Shown: positions 56,634 to 64,000 of the stretch, in pieces
Numbering within the stretch: position 1 is the stretch's first letter
Layout: each line of letters begins with the position of its first letter
Source: Candidatus Oscillochloris fontis
GTDB lineage: Bacteria > Chloroflexota > Chloroflexia > Chloroflexales > Chloroflexaceae
Direction: 5' to 3'
DNA length: 64,000 nucleotides
Assembly (NCBI RefSeq): GCF_004138135.1
Contig: NZ_RYFD01000005.1
Location: 1-64,000, forward strand
Translations under genes and position numbers: made by a program
Notes under the pieces: generated by a model
What the model saw: only the letters and a program-made list of their open reading frames with translations
Databases searched by the model: none
What the model was told of the DNA's origin: nothing

Positions 56634-56746
56634 GGGCGGCGTAGCCGCTCCCGAAGATCTTTTTTTGTTATGTTTTGGCGGCGAAGCCGCCAAAACATAA
56701 CAAAAATTGGGGTTTGGGGCGCAGCCCAAGGACTTTACACAAGCCC
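56632..56746. repeat. Palindromic repeat, family A (copy 6)
   Basis: GGGGCGGCGTAGCCGCTCCC, the palindrome TTTTGTTATGTTTTGGCGGC with loop GAA and complement, then TTGGGGTTTGGGG. Supplies the stop of the AEC gene. Confidence 0.85.
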
Positions 56747-56765
56747 GGGTGGATGTATCAATCTA

Positions 56766-56794
56766 TTGCACCAGAATCTTCAATCAACTATAAT
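56766..56794 (+). promoter_or_regulatory. Probable promoter of the TRAP binding-protein gene
   Basis: TTGCAC at 56766-56771, 17 bp, TATAAT at 56789-56794; 44 bp upstream of the ATG. Confidence 0.5.
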
Positions 56795-56838
56795 ACCCGG
56801 CACGGATAACGATCCAAACCGATTCCCAGGAGCAGAAC

Positions 56839-58017
56839 ATGAAACGACGAGAGTTTCTTCGCGGTGCCGCTGCTGGCATCATGGGTGGGCTAGGAATGAC
56901 GCTGGCGGCCTGTTCAACTGCACCGGCGGCTTCGCCCACAACGGCTACCGAGACGACTGCGGGTGCCGCTACTGCCCCAACAACAGGGCAGGCTCCGGCT
57001 CAGAGTTCTTCGCTACCAGCCGTTGAGTGGCGTATGGGTACTAGTTGGCCGGTTGCGCTCGATACGATCTTTGGCGGTGTGAAGCAGATGACCGACCGGA
57101 TTGCCGAGTTGAGCAATGGCATGTTTAAGATTACCCCCTTCCCGGCGGGCGAGCTCTTCCCCGGTACCGAGGTGATCCAGAATGTGTCGCAGGGTGCAGT
57201 TGAGATTGGCCATAGTGCCCTCTACTACTACATGGGCCTCAATCCGGCCTTTGCGATTGGTACGACCCTCCCGTTTGGCCTCACCGCTCAGCAGCACAAC
57301 TCGTGGCTCTACTATGGCGGTGGCAACGAAGCCATGGATAAAGTCGGCGTTGATTTCAATATCACAATGTTCCCGGCGGGCAATACAGCCGCCCAGATGG
57401 GTGGCTGGTTCCGCAAGGAGATCAACACCGTTGCGGACATGAATGGCCTCAAGATGCGCATCCCTGGTCTCGGTGGTAAGGTGATGGAGCGCCTGGGGGT
57501 TGTTCCGCAGACTATCGCTGCGGGTGAGATCTTCCAGGCACTCTCGACCGGTGCCATTGATGCCGCCGAGTGGGTCGGCCCCTATGATGATGAGAAGCTC
57601 GGTCTGCCGGAGGCCGCGCAGTACTACTACTCGCCCGGTTGGTGGGAACCCGGTCCGGCACTGCATACCATCGCCAATAGCGCTGCCTTCAATGCGCTCC
57701 CCAAGGAGTACCAAACCTACATGCGTTTGGCTTCGTTGGAGCTTAATTTGAGCATGATGGCGAAGTATGATGCGCTTAATAATGATGCTCTGGAGCGTAT
57801 TCTGAGCAGTGGGAAGGTAGAGTGGAAGGTCTATAGCGATGAGATCATGATTGCTGCCCAGAAGGCAGCCTTCGAGATCTATGCGGAAAATTCAGCCTCG
57901 ACGCCGATCTTCAAGGAGATCTTCGATTCGTGGATGGTGTTCCGCCAGAAGGTGCAGAAGTGGCATCATGTGAATGAGTTGCCCTTCAACAATTTTGTTA
58001 AGAACAATCCAGTCTAG
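56839..58017 (+). CDS. dctP: TRAP transporter solute-binding protein (Tat lipoprotein)
   Basis: 392 residues. Twin-arginine signal KRREFLRGAAAG plus lipobox-like LAACS at residues 22-26, so exported folded and probably lipidated. DctP-type fold with WRMGTSWPVALDTIFGGVK, the conserved GLKMRIPG (substrate carboxylate Arg) and QALSTGAIDAAEWVGPYDD, typical of the TakP/2-oxoacid and mannitol-chloroaromatic branch. AGGAG precedes the ATG. Its membrane partners are convergent at 58162-60092. Confidence 0.92.
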   Translation: MKRREFLRGAAAGIMGGLGMTLAACSTAPAASPTTATETTAGAATAPTTGQAPAQSSSLPAVEWRMGTSWPVALDTIFGGVKQMTDRIAELSNGMFKITPFPAGELFPGTEVIQNVSQGAVEIGHSALYYYMGLNPAFAIGTTLPFGLTAQQHNSWLYYGGGNEAMDKVGVDFNITMFPAGNTAAQMGGWFRKEINTVADMNGLKMRIPGLGGKVMERLGVVPQTIAAGEIFQALSTGAIDAAEWVGPYDDEKLGLPEAAQYYYSPGWWEPGPALHTIANSAAFNALPKEYQTYMRLASLELNLSMMAKYDALNNDALERILSSGKVEWKVYSDEIMIAAQKAAFEIYAENSASTPIFKEIFDSWMVFRQKVQKWHHVNELPFNNFVKNNPV

Positions 58018-58026
58018 GCGATTTCC

Positions 58027-58150
58027 ACTTGGGGCTACGCCCCAAACCGATGATTTTGGTGGTGTGGTTGGCCGCAAAGCGGCCAACCACACCACCAAAT
58101 GACATTTTTTATGGGGGCCGCAGGCTCCCATCCCCACCCCGAAGCCCCAC
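58027..58150. repeat. Palindromic repeat, family A (copy 7)
   Basis: CTTGGGGCTACGCCCCAA, a palindrome built on TTTGGTGGTGTGGTTGGCCG with an AAAG centre, then GGGGGCCGCAGGCTCCC. Same layout as the copy at 21652. Separates convergent TRAP genes. Confidence 0.85.
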
Positions 58151-58161
58151 CGAGTGTTGCC

Positions 58162-59496
58162 CTACCTCCCGTAAGAGATCGAGGGCAGGTAGGTCACTAG
58201 TGCCGGGAAGAGCACCACTAGCAGCAAGACGGTGATCTGAATTAGAATGAACGGTATCACCCCCCGATAGATATTGCCCGTCGTAATCTCTGGTGGGGCC
58301 ACCCCGCGCAAGTAGAAGAGCGCAAATCCAAACGGCGGTGTCAGGAACGAGGTCTGCAAGTTCGCCCCCAGGATCACCCCGTACCAGAGCAGATCAATCC
58401 CCAACGCCTGCGCTACCGGCACAAAGAGCGGGATGACAATAAAGCAGATCTCGAAGAAGTCAATGAAGAAACCGAGGAAAAAGACGATCAGCATGCTGAT
58501 GATCATAAAGCCCCAGTAACCGCCGGGCAGATTGGCCATAATGTCAAACACGAACTTATCGCCACTGAGCGCACGGAAGACCAACGAGAAGGTGGTTGAG
58601 CCGATCAGGATGAAGACCACCATCGCCGTAACGCGCATGGTCGTATCGGCGACCTCGCGGAAGGTCTTGAGCGACAAGCGCCGATTAGCGAAGGCCAAGA
58701 TGGTCGCCCCCAGCGCCCCCACCGCGCCCGCCTCGGTGGCGGTGGCGAGGCCAAAGAAGATACTACCCAGCACCGCCAGGATGAGGAAGAGCGGCGGTAC
58801 CATCACCTTCAGCACCTTCTGGGCTAGTGGCCAACCGCTCAGGGTGCGTGCCGAGAGTGGCAGCGCGGGCGCAACATCGGGCTTGATCAACGCAATGATA
58901 TAGCAGTAGAAGGCCAGCGCAGCAGCCAGCAGCAATCCGGGGATGAGCGCTCCGATAAAGAGCTTCCCGACCGATACGCCCAACTGATCACCCAGCACAA
59001 TCAGCACTACCGAGGGCGGAATGATCTGACCCAACGTTCCTGAGGCGCAGATCACCCCACACGCCAGATCCTTGTTGTAGTTGTAGCGCATCATGATCGG
59101 CAAGGAGATCATCCCCATCGCCACCACGGTTGCCGCTACCACCCCGGTCGTTGCCGCCAGCAAGGCCCCCACGATCACCACCGCAATCGCCAAACCACCC
59201 CGCAATGGCCCGAAGAGCACCCCCATCGTTTCGAGGAGGTCTTCGGCCAGCCCCGATTTCTCTAACATCGAGCCGAGAAAGATAAAATAGGGGATGGCGA
59301 GCATGGTAAAGTTGGAGGCGATCCCGAAGACACGAGAAGGGAACGCACGGATCAGGATGGGATCGAAAATATCGAGTGCTACGCCGAGCAACCCAAAGGC
59401 CATCCCGACCGCCGCCAGTGAGAAGGCGACCGGATACCCCAGGCTCAGAAGAAGCAGCGCTCCCAGAAACATTGCCGGGCCGAGCCACTCGTACAT
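58162..59496 (-). CDS. dctM: TRAP transporter large permease subunit
   Basis: 444 residues, about twelve membrane segments. FLGSMLEKSGLAEDLLETMGVLFGPLRGGLAIAVV and GQIIPPSVVLIVLGDQLG are DctM landmarks, and the large cytoplasmic loop begins near residue 215. Sodium-driven uptake of an organic acid with DctQ and DctP. Starts 11 bp after dctQ. Confidence 0.93.
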   Translation of the reverse strand: MYEWLGPAMFLGALLLLSLGYPVAFSLAAVGMAFGLLGVALDIFDPILIRAFPSRVFGIASNFTMLAIPYFIFLGSMLEKSGLAEDLLETMGVLFGPLRGGLAIAVVIVGALLAATTGVVAATVVAMGMISLPIMMRYNYNKDLACGVICASGTLGQIIPPSVVLIVLGDQLGVSVGKLFIGALIPGLLLAAALAFYCYIIALIKPDVAPALPLSARTLSGWPLAQKVLKVMVPPLFLILAVLGSIFFGLATATEAGAVGALGATILAFANRRLSLKTFREVADTTMRVTAMVVFILIGSTTFSLVFRALSGDKFVFDIMANLPGGYWGFMIISMLIVFFLGFFIDFFEICFIVIPLFVPVAQALGIDLLWYGVILGANLQTSFLTPPFGFALFYLRGVAPPEITTGNIYRGVIPFILIQITVLLLVVLFPALVTYLPSISYGR

Positions 59497-59507
59497 ACGG
59501 GCCTCCG

Positions 59508-60092
59508 TTATAGTGCAGCTTCGTGTTCTTCGACGAGGGCGCTCGGATCGGCTTTTTCGCGCAAAATCGCCAAGCTCTTGATCGCCTCAGAGATGCCCTG
59601 AATGAGTAACAATGCTGGACTGATTAGCAGAAAGGTCTTCAGGGGGGCACGCGGTAAACCACCCGGATCGGGTGACATCTCCCAAGGGATCTGTTTGCCA
59701 TTCGGCAGAAAGCCCCATGCCTGCCACACGGTTGAGTAGGAGAAATAGATGAAGAGTACACAGAAGGGGAGTAAGAAGAAGAGGGTTCCGATCAGGTTGG
59801 CTAAAGCTTTGCGTTTGGCTGTCCAACTGCCATACAAGACATCAACCCGCACATGCTCATTGTGTTTGAGGGCATAGGCGGCCCCAAGGAAGAAGATGAT
59901 CGCGAAGAGGTACCACTGGGCCTCGATAAAGAAGTTAGAACCGAGTGATTTTCCGATTGCTCGCCCGATGTAGCGGTTAAAGACGTTCCAAACCCCAACC
60001 CCAACCACCAATGGGACGAGCCAGTAGGTGATTCGCCCGGTCACCTCGGTGAAGGCGTCAATCATCTTCGAGAGCCGCAACAATCCTTGCAC
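59508..60092 (-). CDS. dctQ: TRAP transporter small permease subunit
   Basis: 194 residues from the GTG at 60092 (GGAGGTG 6 bp upstream). Four membrane segments; FIEAQWYLFAIIFFLGAAYALKHNEHVRVDVLYG is the DctQ signature. The insertion between helices 3 and 4 (WGFLPNGKQIPWEMSPDPGGLPRAPLKTFL) fits the large-type DctQ. Precedes dctM. Confidence 0.92.
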   Translation of the reverse strand: MQGLLRLSKMIDAFTEVTGRITYWLVPLVVGVGVWNVFNRYIGRAIGKSLGSNFFIEAQWYLFAIIFFLGAAYALKHNEHVRVDVLYGSWTAKRKALANLIGTLFFLLPFCVLFIYFSYSTVWQAWGFLPNGKQIPWEMSPDPGGLPRAPLKTFLLISPALLLIQGISEAIKSLAILREKADPSALVEEHEAAL

Positions 60093-60287
60093 GTACACAC
60101 CTCCGTATCCTTGCACGGTCATTTGCGGCAACCATACCGCCATCCCGGCATGTCAGGGGTACGCCAAGGTGCTTAGGTTAGCAGCGCAGGGCTAACACTG
60201 ATGAACCTATTGAAGGCGCGGGTTGCGCAGCGGCGCAATCATACATCCTGTAGGGGATCATGTCAACGCCCCGCCATACAACAACCA

Positions 60288-60434
60288 GGGCATGTGCAAA
60301 GTCACCTCCGGTGGGGGGTTGGGGGCGGCTTCGCCGCCCCCGAAGATATTTTTTGGTATGTTTTGGCGGCGAAGCCGCCAAAACATACCAAAAATGGGGT
60401 TTGGGGCGTAGCCCCAAGAACTTTGCCCATGCCC
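60288..60434. repeat. Palindromic repeat, family A (copy 8)
   Basis: Ends GGGCATGTGCAAAG and CTTTGCCCATGCCC as in the copy at 1165 (one mismatch). Core palindrome TATGTTTTGGCGGC with loop GAA, then TTGGGGCGTAGCCCCAAG. Confidence 0.9.
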
Positions 60435-60480
60435 TGATACCACAACGGAGGCGGCACTGCCGCCTCCGTTGTGGTATCAG
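60434..60480 (-). terminator. Hairpin after the aldolase gene
   Basis: Perfect 22-bp arms (60434-60455 and 60459-60480), loop ACT, 11 bp beyond the aldolase stop. Likely terminates minus-strand transcription or shields the mRNA end; no T-tract. Confidence 0.6.
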
Positions 60481-60491
60481 GTGTGGCTCGT

Positions 60492-61517
60492 CTAGCCCAC
60501 AACCTCAATATGCTCCAGCCCACCATAGATCGTCCACCACGGCTTGGCACCCTTGGCGATGACCTCGTTGAGCGCGGTGATGTTGGCAACGCCGCGATCC
60601 TCCAGCCACTCCTCCAGGGCTGCCAGCCCCTTCTCGCCATAGATCGGAATGCCGTCCTGCCAGGTGGCACGCCCGCACAGCACGCCGGAGAAGGGTGCGC
60701 CTGCCTGTGCCGCCAGTTCCAGTGTGTCACGGAAGACATCGTCGGTCACACCGGCGCTCAGGTAGATGAAGGGCTTGGTGGCTGCCGCCGCCGCTGCCTG
60801 GAAATGGGCCTTGGCCTCTTCGATGGTGTAGGCGCACTGCCCACTGTAGACCTTCATTCCCTCCACGAACTTCACATTGATCGGTACCTCAACCTTGAGT
60901 ACGTCTACGCCATAGCGCGGCTTCGAGAACTCAGCCATGTAGGCGGTGACATACTTCGGCTTGACCTGAGCGAACTCAAACGACTTATCATCGCCAACCG
61001 CATCGTCATAGGCCAGTGGTTCAAGGAAGAACGGCTTATCAATCGCGGCACACTCGGCACCGATACGCTCGATGAAGGCGTGCTTGACATCATTGATCGC
61101 CGCATCGTCAAAGGGGTTGTAGTAGAGCAGGATCTTGATCGCATCGGCTCCGGCCTCGGCGAGGCGGCGCACGCTCCATGTGCTGAGCAGATCGGGCAGA
61201 CGACCCTTCACCGTCGCATCATAGCCCGTCTTCTCATAGGCCAGCAATACACCAGTGCCGGGGGCGCGCTGCTCGATTGCGGGCAGACCATACTCCGGGT
61301 CCATCAGGATGGCACTGGAGTGCTTGGTCAGAATCCGGGTTACGGCCGTCTTGAATTCGGTCAGGGCCGCATTATCTACCTCAGTGCCACGCGCCTTGGC
61401 GATGGCCTTCTTCAGGGAGCCACGCTGATCCATTGCCGCTGCGGCAATGATGCCGTTGGCATCGGCGCACGCCTGGATGCCCTCAAACTTGCCTTTGCTG
61501 ATCTGCACCTTGGCCAT
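60492..61517 (-). CDS. Class I tagatose-1,6-bisphosphate / fructose-bisphosphate aldolase (LacD-like)
   Basis: 341 residues. KVQISKGKFEGIQACADANGIIAAAAMDQRGSLKKAI and LMDPEYGLPAIE are LacD-family segments; LLYYNPFDDAAIND and PFIYLSAGVTDDVFRD lie near the Schiff-base region. ATG at 61517 with AGGAG. LacD-type enzymes have broad ketose-bisphosphate specificity. No galactose or tagatose genes are nearby, so it may serve as a general glycolytic or Calvin-related aldolase. Confidence 0.85.
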   Translation of the reverse strand: MAKVQISKGKFEGIQACADANGIIAAAAMDQRGSLKKAIAKARGTEVDNAALTEFKTAVTRILTKHSSAILMDPEYGLPAIEQRAPGTGVLLAYEKTGYDATVKGRLPDLLSTWSVRRLAEAGADAIKILLYYNPFDDAAINDVKHAFIERIGAECAAIDKPFFLEPLAYDDAVGDDKSFEFAQVKPKYVTAYMAEFSKPRYGVDVLKVEVPINVKFVEGMKVYSGQCAYTIEEAKAHFQAAAAAATKPFIYLSAGVTDDVFRDTLELAAQAGAPFSGVLCGRATWQDGIPIYGEKGLAALEEWLEDRGVANITALNEVIAKGAKPWWTIYGGLEHIEVVG

Positions 61518-61618
61518 AGAGATTGCTCCTTCTCCTGCTACCAACAGGGTTGGTTTGAAATCGTTCACACCCTGTTCACGGCGAATTATACACGAATCGA
61601 TCAAGCTTCGACAACCGC

Positions 61619-62104
61619 CTATAGAGCGCTGCCATGCACTTGATCAAGTTGGAGTACCAGGGTCTCAAAGAGATCGCTCTCTGTGATGATACCGATGACC
61701 CGATTCTGGTCATCAATCACCGGTAGCCCTCCGATCTTGTTCTCGATCATGAGCATGGCCGCCTCGCGCAGCCCTGTCTCTGGCGTGATGGCGAGGGGGG
61801 CTTCGCTCATGACCTCATAGACCTTCACTCGACGTAATGCCTCAGCAATATCGAGCGGGTCGAGTCCGGCGACGCGCATAACATCGGCTCCCCGAATGTC
61901 GCCCTGCGTGATCATCCCGCGCAGTTCGCCGGTGTCAATGATGACTGGTATCCGGCGCACATCATACTCGCGCATCAAGGCGAGGGCGTCACTAAGCGGC
62001 GCGGCAAGGTTGATCGTGACCGCCGGGGTGCGCATCCAGTAGCGTACTTCTTGCTCGACGGGGACGTTGGAGGGGGTGTTCTCTGCGTGTAGCGTCGTTG
62101 TCAT
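61619..62104 (-). CDS. CBS-pair domain protein
   Basis: 161 residues from the ATG at 62104 with AAGGAGG upstream. Two CBS domains: VRYWMRTPAVTINLAAPLSDALALMREYDVRRIPVI and VMSEAPLAITPETGLREAAMLMIENKIGGLPVIDDQNRVIGIITESDL. Such stand-alone pairs bind adenine nucleotides and regulate partner enzymes or channels; partner unknown. Confidence 0.9.
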   Translation of the reverse strand: MTTTLHAENTPSNVPVEQEVRYWMRTPAVTINLAAPLSDALALMREYDVRRIPVIIDTGELRGMITQGDIRGADVMRVAGLDPLDIAEALRRVKVYEVMSEAPLAITPETGLREAAMLMIENKIGGLPVIDDQNRVIGIITESDLFETLVLQLDQVHGSAL

Positions 62105-62306
62105 GATCAGCCTCCTTGCTGTCGTGATGCCGCTATCTCGTCGCAATGTCTATCAGTATCATACCGCGTTCTGTCGCTTTGCAATAGAGGATTTCGCTTA
62201 CGCATGGTAGTTATTCGGCAACGCCATCACGTTCATCTACTCTGGTTGCTTGCCCCTACCGCTTGGGGTACAATGCCTATATTGTGGCAATCAAGGGGGC
62301 GATCCG

Positions 62307-63227
62307 ATGATCCAAGGATATGCTAATCTACTAGGGCGCTGGGTGTTGCTCCTGCTGCTCCTGCTCCTCTCTGCCTGTGCGACCGCGCCTTCGGTGGCGG
62401 CAACCACGCCCACCACGACGCCGCTGGCGCTGCCTGCTGTCCCGATCACCTATTCTTACGCACTGGTGCAACAGATCCCCCACGATTCCCACGCCTGGAC
62501 CCAGGGTCTTGTGGTGGTTGATGCGGATACCTTCTATGAGAGTACCGGCGATTATGCCAACTCCTCTCTGCGCGAAGTGCGTATCTCCACGGGTGAGGTA
62601 CTGCGCCACACCAGTTTGCCTAGTTCTACCCCCGATCTCTATGGCGAGGGCATTGCGGTCGTCGGCGATACGATCTTTATGCTCACCTGGGAGGATTGTC
62701 GGGGCCTCATGTTTGAGCGCCAAAACTTCACCTTCTTGGGGGAATTTTCCTACCCCCAGGCCAATGGCGCATGTGCCATGGAGGGCTGGGGTTTGACCTA
62801 TGACGGCCAGTATTTGATTATGAGTGACGGTACCAGTCGCCTCTCGTTTGTTGATCCCCAGGCGACGATGGATACTGGCCAACTGGCGATTGTGCGCCAG
62901 ATCCAGGTCACTCGTCGGGGTACTCCGGTTAATCAACTCAATGAGTTGGAGTATATCCATGGCACGGTCTGGGCGAATATCTGGCAGACGGACGAGATCG
63001 TGCAGATTGATCCCGCTACGGGTCTGGTGATCGGTGAGGTCAATCTTGCTGGTCTGCTCACCCCAGCAGAACGCTCCACGGCCAATGTCCTCAACGGGAT
63101 TGCCTATGATGCCGAGCGCGACCGGCTCTTTGTTACCGGCAAGCTCTGGCCGGCCCTGTTTGAGATCCGCCTGATTCCGCCGCTGGCTTTTCAGTATGAC
63201 CAATATTTGCCGTTGGTGGTGAGTTAA
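62307..63227 (+). CDS. Glutaminyl-peptide cyclotransferase (glutamine cyclotransferase), lipoprotein
   Basis: 306 residues from the ATG at 62307. Signal peptide with lipobox LLLSACA. The five-bladed glutamine cyclotransferase pattern is clear: PHDSHAWTQGL, FYESTGDYANSSLREV, LYGEGIAVVGDTIFMLTWE, EGWGLTYDGQYLIMSDGTSRL, LNELEYIHGTVWANIWQTDEIV, LNGIAYDAERDRLFVTGKLWPALFEI. Forms pyroglutamate at N-termini of exported proteins. Ends in YLPLVVS. TACAAT at 62269 with TTGCTT 17 bp upstream is a plausible promoter. Confidence 0.92.
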   Translation: MIQGYANLLGRWVLLLLLLLLSACATAPSVAATTPTTTPLALPAVPITYSYALVQQIPHDSHAWTQGLVVVDADTFYESTGDYANSSLREVRISTGEVLRHTSLPSSTPDLYGEGIAVVGDTIFMLTWEDCRGLMFERQNFTFLGEFSYPQANGACAMEGWGLTYDGQYLIMSDGTSRLSFVDPQATMDTGQLAIVRQIQVTRRGTPVNQLNELEYIHGTVWANIWQTDEIVQIDPATGLVIGEVNLAGLLTPAERSTANVLNGIAYDAERDRLFVTGKLWPALFEIRLIPPLAFQYDQYLPLVVS

Positions 63228-63231
63228 GGTA

Positions 63232-63311
63232 TTCACGCAAAGACGCCAAGGTGCAAAGCTTTGGATAGTATGCGTCATCGTATTCTTTGTATCTTCGCGC
63301 CTTTGCGTGAA
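63232..63311. repeat. Inverted repeat, family E (copy 3)
   Basis: TTCACGCAAAGACGCCAAGG at one end and CGCGCCTTTGCGTGAA at the other. Between the cyclotransferase and the FKBP gene. Confidence 0.75.
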
Positions 63312-63331
63312 CTAAAAAGGCTTCGCTACTG

Positions 63332-64000
63332 ATGCGTATCGCTACGTTCTGTATCCTCGTTCTGCTCGTGCTGGTTGGTTGCACGACCCCGCCGCCAACC
63401 CCAACCCCTACGCGCCCTTCTATCACCACGGCGACCGCCGTCGTGGTGCCTACTGATGTCGGCTCTGCCGATAGTGAGGAGAATCGTGTGACGACTGCGA
63501 GTGGCCTGACGTATATTGAGGTGACGCTCGGTACGGGGGCAATGCCCAAGCCCGGTGAGGTGGTGGCGGTGCATTACCGTGGTACCCTGGAGGATGGTAC
63601 GGTTTTTGATAGCTCTTTTGAACGTGGTGAGCCGATCAGTTTCACCCTCGGCCAGCAGATGGTGATTGCCGGTTGGGACGAGGGGATTGCGATGATGCAC
63701 GCGGGCGGTAAGGCCACGTTGATCATTCCTCCCGACCTCGGCTATGGTGCACGTGGCTACCCGCCGGTTATCCCCGGTAATGCCACGCTCACCTTCGAGG
63801 TTGAGTTGGTCTCGATCCTCCCCGGCCCACCCGAAGCGCCCACCACGGTGGAGGAATCGCAGTACACCACGACCCCCACCGGGCTTCAGTACTATGACAT
63901 GCAGGTCGGTACTGGTGTTGAGGCTACCCTCGGCAAGACGGTGGAGGTTCACTACACCGGCTGGCTCACCGATGGCACGATGTTCGATAGCTCCCTCAGC
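63332..64000 (+). CDS. FKBP-type peptidyl-prolyl isomerase lipoprotein (partial, cut by window end)
   Basis: 223 codons are visible with no stop before the window end. ATG at 63332, signal peptide with lipobox VLVGC at residues 11-15 and a Pro/Thr spacer. First FKBP domain: [63 protein letters not shown] second FKBP copy begins near residue 185 ([16 protein letters not shown]), so at least two tandem domains. Exported folding catalyst. Confidence 0.9.
   Translation, partial: MRIATFCILVLLVLVGCTTPPPTPTPTRPSITTATAVVVPTDVGSADSEENRVTTASGLTYIEVTLGTGAMPKPGEVVAVHYRGTLEDGTVFDSSFERGEPISFTLGQQMVIAGWDEGIAMMHAGGKATLIIPPDLGYGARGYPPVIPGNATLTFEVELVSILPGPPEAPTTVEESQYTTTPTGLQYYDMQVGTGVEATLGKTVEVHYTGWLTDGTMFDSSLS

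Overview
The window looks like a chromosomal segment of a filamentous, phototrophic Chloroflexota bacterium (Chloroflexales-like). This is inferred from a full-length magnesium-chelatase H subunit (bchH), high GC with GTG/ATG starts, two secreted proteins ending in a YLP(V/L)V tail, and many GC-rich palindromic intergenic repeats. No rRNA or species marker is present, so the genus is not assigned. No transposase or CRISPR array was seen.

Layout. 0-8 kb: a XerC/D-type recombinase, a secreted 13-blade RCC1-like protein and a coxG-S-L-M molybdenum hydroxylase operon whose large subunit has the form II signature. 8-16.5 kb (minus strand): prs, a HIT protein, a flippase-like membrane protein, DUF951, a MazG with a truncated methylase lobe, a PpiC-type lipoprotein and lepA. 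16.7-17.0 kb: two tandem tRNA-Ala genes (CGC, GGC) with promoter and terminator. 17.0-29.8 kb: a branched-chain amino acid operon, ilvD-ilvB-ilvN-ilvC-leuA-pheA-cimA-leuC-leuD, preceded by a 30-codon Ile/Leu/Val leader peptide and an attenuator. CimA implies isoleucine synthesis from pyruvate via citramalate; leuB is not in the window. 29.8-42.3 kb: a CPBP protease, bchH, a hemolysin III-like protein, an alpha/beta hydrolase, a two-component system with a DUF4212-SSS fusion symporter, and a J-domain protein.

42.4-50.4 kb is an accessory, probable defence island: an AT-rich m5C methyltransferase plus PD-(D/E)XK nuclease pair, a NACHT NTPase fused to an FGE-sulfatase/C-type-lectin-fold domain, an orphan HTH-m5C methyltransferase fusion, and a CHAT protease-like protein. 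I consider the NACHT-FGE and CHAT pair, next to two DNA methyltransferases, the best candidate for an undescribed system. The extreme C-terminus of the NACHT protein resembles the region diversified by diversity-generating retroelements, but no reverse transcriptase or template repeat is in the window.

50.4-64 kb: sucA-sucB, a double AP2-like DNA-binding protein, an AEC carrier, a TRAP transporter split into convergent halves, a tagatose-bisphosphate-type aldolase, a CBS protein, a glutaminyl-peptide cyclotransferase and the start of a tandem FKBP lipoprotein cut by the window end.

The most pervasive feature is at least six families of intergenic inverted repeats. Some families sit exactly on gene 3' ends and supply the TAG stop codon of the neighbouring gene. 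Others (a 137-bp family) lie inside operons. Members of the largest family keep perfect hairpin pairing although the arm sequences differ.
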